Assembly: GCA_937930625.1 (NCBI GenBank)
Contig: CALHBW010000563.1
Span: forward strand, 1-8,677
From: an uncultured Saprospiraceae bacterium
Lineage (GTDB): Bacteria; Bacteroidota; Bacteroidia; Chitinophagales; Saprospiraceae
Direction of reading: 5' to 3'
Length of the DNA: 8,677 nt
Below the pieces are notes generated by a model. It ran no database searches and was not told the DNA's origin. It worked only from the letters and a program-made list of their open reading frames with translations. Positions 1-6,254 of this stretch are shown one piece after another. The position numbers and the translations under genes are program-made. Position 1 is the first letter of the stretch, and each line of letters opens with the position of its first letter.

Positions 1-1220
1 CCTTTTTCTTCATCAAATGTAGTCGTATCCAGTCCTACGACGCGACATACATCATTGAGCATTGTTTTCCCTTCAAATACATAATTATAATCGTCGAGTT
101 TTGTGTATTCCAATTCTATTTCATGGTCAAATTCATCTTTAATTTCGCCGATAATTTCCTCTAAAATATCTTCCAGCGTCACGATGCCTTCCATACCGCC
201 ATACTCATCCACGACGATTGCCATGTGGACGCGCTTCTCCTGAAAATCATTGAGCAAATCATCAATTTTCTTGGTTTCCGGCACAAAAAACGCGGGTCGC
301 GGGATATTTTGCCACACAAAATTATCCGGTTTATTGAGGTGTTCAAGGAGGTCTTTGGCGTAGAGAATACCTTTTACATTATCCGAATTATCGTCATATA
401 CGGGGATGCGCGAGAAGCCGGATTCGCGGACGACTTCAATCAATTCGTGAAAGTTAATATCTTGGTCTATCGCTGTCACATCCATACGAGAGCGCATGAT
501 TTGTTTGACAGAAACATTGCCAAATTTGACAATACTTTTCAGGATGCGAATTTCCTGTTTGGCGTGTTGCGTATCGGTCACGGAGAGTTCGATGGCTTGG
601 TCGATGTCTTCCATGCTGACTTGCTGGTTGTCGTATTTTTCGATGCGTTTTTCGATGATTGCCGTTGTATTGACCAACAAAACAGTAATCGGATAGGTGA
701 TTTTGCTCAAAATCTCCAACGGACGCGCCATCATCCGCGCCAATTTAATATTGTGGCTGCCTGCATATACTTTGGGCGAAACCTCTCCAAACAAGACCAA
801 CAAAAAGGTAACAAGCACGACTTCGATGAAAAACTTTACAGGGTCATTCCATGCTACCGGCAACCAATTTCCCAATGATTCGGGCAAGATGCTGTCCAAA
901 ATAAAAGAGGAAACAAGAATGATGGCAATATTAATAAAGTTATTGGCAACGAGAATGGTAGCCAACAGGTAGGGTTTGTGGTCAAGATGTCGCAGGATGC
1001 TTTCTTCGGTTTTGTCCGTTTTATTTTTTAGTTCATCGAGGTCATTGCCATCCAATGAAAAATATGCCACTTCAGACCCCGACACCATCGCCGAGCTAAA
1101 CAATAATAATAGCAGCAATATAAAGGCAACCCCTATCGCCCAAATAGATGAAGGCGTGGTCGAAAAAAGTAAGATTGATTCGTATAATGGGTAGAAACTC
1201 CCCCCGGGTTCGGTTTCCAA
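1..1220 (-). CDS. gldE: GldE-like CNNM/CBS-domain membrane protein, 3' end cut by window edge
   Basis: About 406 residues are visible; the C-terminal end lies beyond position 1. After a short N-terminus there are about four hydrophobic segments (residues ~22-42, 84-110, 126-145, 170-186), including the CNNM-type stretch SSAMVSGSEVAYFSL and the motif FGEVSPK. Two CBS domains follow (~238-295 and ~300-360, the second with VVDEYGGMEGIVTLEDILEE) and then the start of a CorC_HlyC domain. In Bacteroidota this architecture directly downstream of ssb is GldE, an inner-membrane protein linked to gliding motility and type IX secretion; the family also includes CorC-like ion-transport-associated proteins, so a motility role is inferred from synteny. 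The start is chosen as TTG at 1218-1220, giving N-terminus METEPGGSFYP. An in-frame TGA lies a short way upstream, and the first in-frame ATG falls inside the first membrane segment. The reading frame is open to the edge. Confidence 0.85.
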   Translation of the reverse strand, partial: METEPGGSFYPLYESILLFSTTPSSIWAIGVAFILLLLLLFSSAMVSGSEVAYFSLDGNDLDELKNKTDKTEESILRHLDHKPYLLATILVANNFINIAIILVSSFILDSILPESLGNWLPVAWNDPVKFFIEVVLVTFLLVLFGEVSPKVYAGSHNIKLARMMARPLEILSKITYPITVLLVNTTAIIEKRIEKYDNQQVSMEDIDQAIELSVTDTQHAKQEIRILKSIVKFGNVSVKQIMRSRMDVTAIDQDINFHELIEVVRESGFSRIPVYDDNSDNVKGILYAKDLLEHLNKPDNFVWQNIPRPAFFVPETKKIDDLLNDFQEKRVHMAIVVDEYGGMEGIVTLEDILEEIIGEIKDEFDHEIELEYTKLDDYNYVFEGKTMLNDVCRVVGLDTTTFDEEK

Positions 1221-1239
1221 AAGATGTGTTTTAGATGAA

Positions 1240-1362
1240 TAATGATTTCATGGTTGCATGGTTCGATTGTTTCATTGTTGTATGGTTTTATTATTCTGAT
1301 TTTCGCTATGCGAAAGAACCATGAAACCATGAAACAATTGAACCATGAAACCATGAAACAAA
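1240..1362. repeat. Inverted octamer word array with central hairpin (ssb-gldE gap)
   Basis: The gap between the ssb stop and the gldE start is almost entirely repeat. The left arm (1248-1295) is tandem 8-bp words of the type TCATGGTT, with variants. The right arm (1317-1362) is tandem AACCATGA words, the reverse complement of the left words, with AACAATTG-type variants. Between them lies a 6-bp-stem hairpin, TTTCGC-TAT-GCGAAA, at 1301-1315. The right arm runs up to the ssb stop codon. As RNA transcribed from the minus strand the whole unit could fold into a long stem and so dampen or modulate ssb-gldE read-through; this is inference. Confidence 0.75.
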
Positions 1363-1857
1363 TTAAAATGGCAGGTCGTCAGCCGGTTCTTCGACTACGG
1401 CATCTTCCTGTGGTGCAGCGGTTTGCTGTGGAGCAGCTTGCTTTTTAGGAGCAGGTGCTGCTGTCACATTATTGGAAGTGGCAACCTCATCTGTGGGAGA
1501 CGGAAAATAACCGCTATTATTGCTTTCGCGTCGGTCAAATGATTTGAAAGTTTGTGCGACGATTTCGGTATTTTTTCGGTTGTTTCCCTCTTTATCCACC
1601 CATTTGCGGTGAGTTAGTTTGCCTTCGATATACACAAGGCTACCTTTTTTCAATTGTTTTTCGGCACGTTCTGCGAGCAGTCGCCACATGATAATGTCGT
1701 GCCATTCTGTTTGTTCTTGCCACTGGTCTGATTTATCTTTATAGGCTTCTGTGGTTGCAATAGAAAATTTAGCAACTGAAGCTCCATTTTCAAGGTGGCG
1801 CACTTCCGGGTCTCTGCCCAAATGCCCGATTAGAGTCACTTTATTCAATGATGGCAT
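1363..1857 (-). CDS. ssb: Single-stranded DNA-binding protein
   Basis: This 164-aa protein has the normal size of bacterial SSB. The N-terminal ~105 residues form the OB fold, with the typical start NKVTLIGHLGRDPEVR, the EWHDIIMWRLLAE core and the VYIEGKLTHRKW strand. A flexible tail rich in Ala, Pro, Gln and Asn follows, ending in the acidic tip PADDLPF, which in the family docks RecO, PriA, the polymerase III chi subunit and other partners. It coats single-stranded DNA in replication, repair and recombination. The ATG at 1855-1857 is preceded by AT-rich sequence without a Shine-Dalgarno, as usual in Bacteroidota. gldE follows on the same strand after a 142-bp repeat-filled gap, so co-transcription is plausible but not shown. 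Confidence 0.96.
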   Translation of the reverse strand: MPSLNKVTLIGHLGRDPEVRHLENGASVAKFSIATTEAYKDKSDQWQEQTEWHDIIMWRLLAERAEKQLKKGSLVYIEGKLTHRKWVDKEGNNRKNTEIVAQTFKSFDRRESNNSGYFPSPTDEVATSNNVTAAPAPKKQAAPQQTAAPQEDAVVEEPADDLPF

Positions 1858-1984
1858 ATGTTCTTAATTTAAGTTTAAGTAAAAATTTAAAATTGAGTCC
1901 AACTTGGCTTTAAGATAGTTTAAAAAAATTAACGTTTTACAAAAAAAACAAACTCAACTTAAACTCATCTAATTATGTAGTTTT

Positions 1985-2129
1985 GGCTCATGTGGGAAAT
2001 TAGGTGGAATGTGAAGCAAGCCCGAATCCTATAAGGTTTTCGAAAACCTTATAGGATTGATTCCCGTGACTTTACCCTGAATTTAAATAGATATTTACTC
2101 TATATTTCACCCAATTTACTACGTGAGCC
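1985..2129. repeat. Imperfect 28-bp inverted repeat enclosing a perfect palindrome
   Basis: The arms are 1985-2012 and 2102-2129 and begin GGCTCA on each strand; 22 of 28 positions pair perfectly. Of the six mismatches four become G-U pairs in a plus-strand RNA, so a plus-strand transcript would pair at 26 of 28 positions. The 34-bp palindrome lies between the arms. The layout fits a small non-autonomous palindromic element or a structured RNA; there is no coding capacity and no obvious target-site duplication was found. Confidence 0.55.
2025..2058. repeat. Perfect 34-bp palindrome
   Basis: The sequence is fully self-complementary with its centre between 2041 and 2042. The half-site reads AATCCTATAAGGTTTTC from the left. 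There is no spacer, so it could extrude as a cruciform in DNA. No T-tract follows, so it is not a standard intrinsic terminator for either neighbour, and both flanking genes point away from it. Confidence 0.9.
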
Positions 2130-2261
2130 GTAGTTTTTTAGAAAAATACTTCGTTTTGGAATGTTCAAATAATAAGTTTCCTATTCCATAATAAAAGTAC
2201 AAAATCTCCTGCAAAGTTCAGCATTTTTCTTTTTCTTTTTTCAAAAATATATAAATAATTA

Positions 2262-2356
2262 GCTGATGGTTCATAGTTCATAGTTCATAGTTTTCTTTTT
2301 CGCTGCGCGAAAAACACTAAGCTATTGACCATTGACCATCTACTATCAACTAAAAT
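2262..2356. repeat. Inverted heptamer word array with central hairpin
   Basis: The left arm (2262-2289) holds GCTGATG and then three exact GTTCATA copies. The right arm (2322-2356) holds 7-bp words CTATTGA, CCATTGA, CCATCTA, CTATCAA and CTAAAAT, which on the minus strand resemble the left words. In the centre is an 8-bp-stem hairpin with a 3-nt loop, TTTTTCGC-TGC-GCGAAAAA, at 2296-2314. The architecture matches the octamer unit at 1240-1362 although the word length differs. Confidence 0.75.
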
Positions 2357-2396
2357 AATGTTTTGTTAAATGCGTGTAGTGCCACGATGTTTTCAG

Positions 2397-2404
2397 TATT
2401 TTTG
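2397..2404 (+). promoter_or_regulatory. Candidate Bacteroidota -7 promoter element for the porin
   Basis: TATTTTTG matches the Bacteroidota -7 consensus TAnnTTTG exactly. It would start transcription near 2411, about 90 nt upstream of the chosen porin ATG. A TTTG at 2362-2365 is too far upstream (31 bp) to be a normal -33 partner, so only the -7 half is supported. Confidence 0.5.
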
Positions 2405-2409
2405 CACTG

Positions 2410-2649
2410 GAGATGAGAGAGGTGAGAGAAGAGAAGTGAGTGCACTGTGGATTAAATAAATTTAAAATAACGTTTCGTAAAACGAATCAAGAATACAATA
2501 TGATTAATTTTGAAAAAAATATTATCCCAAAAATATATTCACACCTCCCGTCCCACATCTCCCGTCTCACGTCTCGCCTCTCATGTCTCATTTCTCATGT
2601 CTCTCGTCTCGCATGTCTCCTATCTCTCCTCTCGTGTCTCTCCTCTCCT
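2410..2649. repeat. Inverted heptamer array spanning the porin leader and signal-peptide codons
   Basis: The left arm (2410-2440) is GA-rich with 7-bp periodicity (GAGATGA-type words). The right arm (2550-2649) holds 14 words of the GTCTCAC/GTCTCAT type, with one 2-bp phase slip at 2613-2614. The two arms are reverse complements at word level. A hairpin TTCGT-AAA-ACGAA sits between them at 2474-2486. The right arm lies inside the porin gene and encodes its signal peptide. The left arm is flanked by TGCACTG copies at 2403-2409 and 2441-2447. Confidence 0.75.
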
Positions 2650-4701
2650 GTTCTTGCCCAAATACCGCCCCCTCCCGGTCAATTTGGAGAGATAGACACA
2701 CTTTCTTTGCGCGATACGATTCCCTTTATTGCGCCTGATACTTCGACGGTCAAGTATTTCTATGCCAATGATTTTGCGCCGCGACGCATCGTGGATACCC
2801 TTGAAAAAGTACATCGTTATAATCCCATTATCAATCAAAAATATGGTTATTATGAGTTGGGAGATTTTGGTTCACCGCATCATCAGACCATCTATCAGCC
2901 GCGTGAACGTGAGGGGATTGATCTAGGATTTCACAATTATGATTTATATTTAAAAAAGGCGCACCAACTACGTTTTTTCAACACCTCTCATCCTTACTCG
3001 CAGTTTGCATATACGGCGGGTGCAAGTCAGGAAGAAGGATTTGTTAATGGCGTTTTTGCTCAAAATCTCAATGCTAATTCGAGTGCTGCAGTTGATTACT
3101 CGCGCATCGTACACAAGGGCGCGTATGACGGGCAGCGCGTGCGACACACCAATTTAGGCGTCACCCTTTGGTATCGCACCAAAAATGACCGTTACTACGG
3201 CTTACTCACTTGGGCAGGCAACTCCATCAAACAACAAAACAACGGCGGCATACAAGGCGACACCCTACTCACCGACCCGGATTTTGCTAACGGGCGCGAC
3301 CTTATTCCCGTCCGCCTCGCCGAAACTGCCCAAACGGAATACGACCACGACGAATTAGTTTATACACAGTATTTTAATGTTTTACGCAAGCGTAGTCAGC
3401 AGCTAATCAGTCCGCAGTCCGCAGTCCGTGATTCGTTATTCGTTACTCGTGATTCGTTACTTATGATTCGTGACTCCTTATTGGTGACTCGTGATTCGAT
3501 ACCCACACCCCGCGATTCATTAACCCGCAACTCGAAACCCACAACTCGTAACTCACTCCGTCCACCGTCCACCGTCCACCGTCCACCGTCTTTAGGCACA
3601 GGCTTCTCACATCGTTTTCGCTACAAACGGGAAGAGCTAAAATCTTTTGACACCGACCCGACACCTGCTTCCGATGACAATTTTTATGGAATTTTCAGAA
3701 CGCATGAACGCGGATTACGGCATTTTGTCCATCTTCGTAAATTTGAAAATCGCTTTGGTGCATTTTTGTTTTTAGGAAAAAATGATGAATTTCGATTCGA
3801 ACCTGCGCTGACCCATGCCTTTGTGCGCCTCGACCAAGAACCAATGGATTCGACCATGCAGGAATTGCGCGTCTCGGCGAATTTGACGACTTCAATTGCG
3901 AATATTTTTGATTTGAATGCTTATGCTCATTATGAATTGGGGGCAAATCGCGGAGACTATATGTTCAAAGGAGATGCAAAACTGAAATTGGGGCGTTTGG
4001 GTACATTGGAAGGACAATTTTTACAGCATCAGTACGCGCCCAATCTCATCGAATATCGTGTGTTTATTTCGCATGAAGCTGTTTGGGGAAATGATTTTAA
4101 GAAAACAAATGAAACCAATTTCATGGTAAAATACCGATTACCGACATTGAAATTGGCAAAGTTGGAAGCAGATATTGGCGGTGGAATTGAAAATCACCTG
4201 TTGAGCAATTTGATTTATTATGACACGCTAAAAATGCCTGTACAAGCCCCCGAACTGAAAAATATCGCTCAAGTTTTTGCGGAGGCTAATTTTCGTTTTG
4301 GGAAAATATATTCGGAAAATAAAGTCGTTGTGCAGCAAACGGGCGATGAATATTTGCGATTGCCGCGTCTTTGGTCGCAGCATAGTGTGTATTTTCAAGG
4401 GCATGTATTTAAGTCGGCGGCACTCCTGCGCGTTGGGGCAGATGTGCGCTATCAGTCCAATTTGATGTTGGATGATTGGTGGGCATTGACCGGGCAATTT
4501 CATCGGCAAGATGACCAAACTTTTGTGTCCCAACCCATCACCGATGTATTTTTATCTTTCAAAGTAAATCGTTTTCGTACTTTCGTGATGTTGGGCAATG
4601 CCTTTCAACCGCTTGCCTTCAATACGCGCCTTGCCGCCCCCGATTATCCGACGCGGGATATGTTTTTTCGTTTTGGTTTAACGTGGGCATTTATGGATTA
4701 A
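2500..4701 (+). CDS. Putative outer-membrane porin (Porin_10-like) with repeat-derived segments
   Basis: This 733-aa protein is predicted to be an outer-membrane beta-barrel. The mature part opens with RDTIPFIAPDTSTVKYFYA and continues with YYELGDFGSPHH, GFHNYDLY and FANGRDLIP-like stretches and many alternating aromatic strands, ending FFRFGLTWAFMD with the aromatic-rich terminus usual for barrels. This resembles the Bacteroidota 'putative porin' family, recalled here and not searched. A long signal peptide of ~53 residues ends at PVLA before Q54; its hydrophobic part is encoded by the heptamer array at 2550-2649. Residues ~303-364 form a second repeat-encoded insert with period-7 xRDSLxx units, probably an exposed loop. 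The ATG at 2500 is preferred over an in-frame GTG at 2440 because the extra 20 residues are polar and charged and would precede the secretion signal. The frame is uninterrupted. A candidate promoter is at 2397-2404. Substrate and specificity are unknown. Confidence 0.8.
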   Translation: MINFEKNIIPKIYSHLPSHISRLTSRLSCLISHVSRLACLLSLLSCLSSPVLAQIPPPPGQFGEIDTLSLRDTIPFIAPDTSTVKYFYANDFAPRRIVDTLEKVHRYNPIINQKYGYYELGDFGSPHHQTIYQPREREGIDLGFHNYDLYLKKAHQLRFFNTSHPYSQFAYTAGASQEEGFVNGVFAQNLNANSSAAVDYSRIVHKGAYDGQRVRHTNLGVTLWYRTKNDRYYGLLTWAGNSIKQQNNGGIQGDTLLTDPDFANGRDLIPVRLAETAQTEYDHDELVYTQYFNVLRKRSQQLISPQSAVRDSLFVTRDSLLMIRDSLLVTRDSIPTPRDSLTRNSKPTTRNSLRPPSTVHRPPSLGTGFSHRFRYKREELKSFDTDPTPASDDNFYGIFRTHERGLRHFVHLRKFENRFGAFLFLGKNDEFRFEPALTHAFVRLDQEPMDSTMQELRVSANLTTSIANIFDLNAYAHYELGANRGDYMFKGDAKLKLGRLGTLEGQFLQHQYAPNLIEYRVFISHEAVWGNDFKKTNETNFMVKYRLPTLKLAKLEADIGGGIENHLLSNLIYYDTLKMPVQAPELKNIAQVFAEANFRFGKIYSENKVVVQQTGDEYLRLPRLWSQHSVYFQGHVFKSAALLRVGADVRYQSNLMLDDWWALTGQFHRQDDQTFVSQPITDVFLSFKVNRFRTFVMLGNAFQPLAFNTRLAAPDYPTRDMFFRFGLTWAFMD
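3405..3590 (+). repeat. In-frame tandem heptamer array inside the porin
   Basis: About 26 consecutive 7-bp words keep uninterrupted phase. They grade from TCCGCAG (two exact) through TTCGTTA/CTCGTGA types and ACTCGTA types to four exact CCGTCCA copies at the 3' end. Because three heptamers equal seven codons, the protein shows a seven-residue repeat (TRDSLLM, IRDSLLV, TRDSIPT, PRDSLTR) that degrades into Pro/Ser-rich sequence. The words belong to the same general style as the intergenic arrays in this window. Confidence 0.85.
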
Positions 4702-4704
4702 TAG

Positions 4705-4767
4705 CGTAAAACGATTTTGCAAATCGTCACGCGATACAAGCAGAACGATTTGCAAAATCGTTTTACG
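4705..4767. repeat. Perfect 23-bp inverted repeat, possible terminator after porin
   Basis: Arms 4705-4727 and 4745-4767 are exact reverse complements separated by 17 nt. Each arm is itself hairpin-forming: ACGATTT-TGC-AAATCGT at 4711-4727 and ACGATTT-GCA-AAATCGT at 4745-4761. It begins 3 nt after the porin stop codon. No T-run follows, so termination would depend on the stem alone. It separates two co-directional genes (porin and mvaD). Confidence 0.85.
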
Positions 4768-4876
4768 TATGCACTAAACAAAAGCCCTTTTTATTTGTCA
4801 TTAATTCCGATAGAAATTTTGAGTGTGAATTATTCAAAATTTGCTCACTCAAAATTCAAAATTAGTAATAAAAAAT

Positions 4877-5968
4877 ATGACCGATTACGCGACTTCTGAA
4901 TTAGTTTTACCCAAAATACATGTCCACTCCGGCAAAGTAGCATGGCGCAGCCCGTCCAATTTGGCACTCATCAAATATTGGGGCAAATACGGCAGACAAC
5001 TCCCTCAAAATCCGTCGATTAGCTTCACTTTAAATAATGCTTTTACAGAAACAAGCGTAGAATACACACCTAATTTAACAGGCGAGCAAGGCATCAATCT
5101 GGAGTTTTATTTTGAAGAAAAAGAAAACGAAGCCTTTCGCGCCAAGCAACTCAAATTCCTTGAATCCATACAAGATATTTTTCCTTTTTTACCACAACTA
5201 AATTTCACTATTCGCTCGCACAATTCCTTTCCACATTCGGCGGGAATTGCATCATCGGCATCGAGTATGAGTGCATTGGCTTTGTGCCTGTGTAGTATTG
5301 AACAGAAGCTGTTTGGAACGCTCGAAAGTGAAGCCGAATTTTTACAAAAAGCCAGCTTTGTATCGCGCTTGGGGTCGGGCAGTGCTTGTCGGTCGGTCTA
5401 TCCTGTGATGGCGGTTTGGGGAGAAGGTATTGAAGGCAGTTCCAACTTGTATGCTGTGCCACACGCGGCGCAAACGCACGAAGTTTTTCATACCTTTCAC
5501 GACGATATTTTGATTATCAGCAAAAGCGAAAAAAGTGTCAGCAGTCGCGCCGGACACGCGCTCATGGAAGGCAATGCCTACGCAGACATTCGCTATGCAC
5601 AGGCACGTACTCGCTTAGGCACACTCATACGCGCACTAAGCGAAGGCGACCTCAAAACCTTCGGCGAAATCACTGAAAATGAAGCCCTTACACTACATGC
5701 CCTAATGATGACTTCCGAACCTTCGTACTTGCTAATGGAAGCTAATTCACTGGCAGCCATCAACAAAGTACGCACATTCAGAGCAGATACGAATGTGCCG
5801 CTTTACTTCAGCTTGGATGCCGGACCAAACCTGCATTTGCTCTACCCTGATGCCGACAAAACAGCAGTCCAAAAATTTATCGAACAAGAATTAAAACCGC
5901 TTTGCGAAGACGGGAAATATATTCCTGATGTAGTCGGAAAAGGAGCAAAATTAATGATTAATGGATAA
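4877..5968 (+). CDS. mvaD: Diphosphomevalonate decarboxylase (GHMP family)
   Basis: This 363-aa protein is predicted to convert mevalonate 5-diphosphate to isopentenyl diphosphate with ATP and loss of CO2, the last step of the classical mevalonate pathway, in the cytoplasm. It carries the family N-terminal motif SPSNLALIKYWGK (25-37), the GHMP phosphate-binding loop PHSAGIASSASS (119-130), the GSGSACRS segment (166-173), and SLDAGPN with Asp314 at the position of the catalytic aspartate of the yeast enzyme. Length fits the family (~330-400). ATG at 4877 is preferred over ATG at 4841 because it gives the natural start MTDYATSE; the 12 extra codons would come from AT-rich repeat-like sequence (TTCAAAA words at ~4828-4870). 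Its TAA stop lies in the left copy of the 9-bp direct repeat that flanks the downstream MITE-like element. No other mevalonate-pathway gene is in the window. Mevalonate 3-kinase-type relatives are a less likely alternative. Confidence 0.93.
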   Translation: MTDYATSELVLPKIHVHSGKVAWRSPSNLALIKYWGKYGRQLPQNPSISFTLNNAFTETSVEYTPNLTGEQGINLEFYFEEKENEAFRAKQLKFLESIQDIFPFLPQLNFTIRSHNSFPHSAGIASSASSMSALALCLCSIEQKLFGTLESEAEFLQKASFVSRLGSGSACRSVYPVMAVWGEGIEGSSNLYAVPHAAQTHEVFHTFHDDILIISKSEKSVSSRAGHALMEGNAYADIRYAQARTRLGTLIRALSEGDLKTFGEITENEALTLHALMMTSEPSYLLMEANSLAAINKVRTFRADTNVPLYFSLDAGPNLHLLYPDADKTAVQKFIEQELKPLCEDGKYIPDVVGKGAKLMING

Positions 5969-6162
5969 CGATTAGAAGGGTTTTCTCATAAAAAAATAAT
6001 TCGCTGATAATCAGTTAAATAAGGAATTGTAAAATCTACCCTTTTCCTCCCCCCACCCCCCTCCAAAGGGGGAGAGTCGGTTGATTTTCAAGGTAATATG
6101 TCCCCCTTTGGAGGGGGTTGGGGGAGGAAAATACGTTTTATGAGAAAACCCTTTAACGATTA
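5966..6162. mobile_element. MITE-like element with 18-bp terminal inverted repeats and 9-bp flanking duplication
   Basis: The 18-bp perfect terminal repeats are 5976-5993 (AAGGGTTTTCTCATAAAA) and 6136-6153. The 9-bp direct repeat TAACGATTA occurs immediately outside at 5966-5974 and 6154-6162, as expected of a target-site duplication (one extra G at 5975). Inside is a second inverted repeat of 32 and 31 nt (6042-6073 and 6101-6131), C-rich on one arm and G-rich on the other, with one mismatch and one indel. There is no transposase ORF, so it would need a helper transposase. The left duplication contains the mvaD stop codon, so the insertion left the protein unchanged. Confidence 0.7.
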
Positions 6163-6167
6163 ATAAA

Positions 6168-6180
6168 TTGCCTTCGGCAA
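6168..6180. repeat. Short hairpin TTGCC-TTC-GGCAA
   Basis: This is a 5-bp stem with a 3-nt loop, a few bases past the MITE-like element and upstream of the octamer array that leads into the pterin gene. It has the same TTNNN-(3)-NNNAA layout as the hairpins at 1302-1314, 2299-2311, 2474-2486 and 8038-8050. Confidence 0.7.
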
Positions 6181-6206
6181 CCAAGAAAACGCCAATTCAA
6201 AAATTC

Positions 6207-6254
6207 GTCAACTCAACAACTCATCAACTCATCAACTCATCAACACGTCAAAAC
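6207..6254 (+). repeat. Tandem octamer array abutting the queD-like start codon
   Basis: Six consecutive 8-bp words of the type ATCAACTC (variants GTCAACTC, AACAACTC, ATCAACAC, GTCAAAAC) end at the base before the ATG at 6255. The array therefore occupies the whole ribosome-binding region of the next gene. Confidence 0.85.

Larger units (their letters stand above)
1858..2396. other. Gene-poor divergent intergenic region between ssb and porin
   Basis: No credible ORF or RNA gene is recognised here. The ssb-proximal part (1858-1980) is AT-rich and should hold the ssb promoter, but no clear TAnnTTTG element is visible within it on the minus strand. The rest contains the nested palindromic unit at 1985-2129, an AT-rich stretch, and the hairpin-centred heptamer array at 2262-2356, each listed separately. 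Confidence 0.6.

Noticed and set aside
225..972. Plus-strand ORFs opposite gldE
   Set aside because: They are antisense shadows of a complete, motif-rich GldE reading frame.
2025..2058. Intrinsic terminator
   Set aside because: No T-tract follows on either strand and both neighbouring genes are transcribed away from it.
2242..2249. Minus-strand TATTTTTG as the ssb promoter
   Set aside because: It matches TAnnTTTG but is about 385 bp upstream of ssb, with palindromic DNA between; a chance match in AT-rich sequence is likelier.
2440..2499. GTG start extending the porin by 20 residues
   Set aside because: It lies at the edge of the GA-rich array and would put a polar, charged extension before the signal peptide; ATG at 2500 is better.
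3405..3590. CRISPR array
   Set aside because: The repeats are 7 bp, contiguous and lack spacers; no cas genes are present.
6168..6254. TTG start extending the pterin synthase
   Set aside because: The extra 29 residues come from the hairpin and octamer array and are not part of the PTPS fold.
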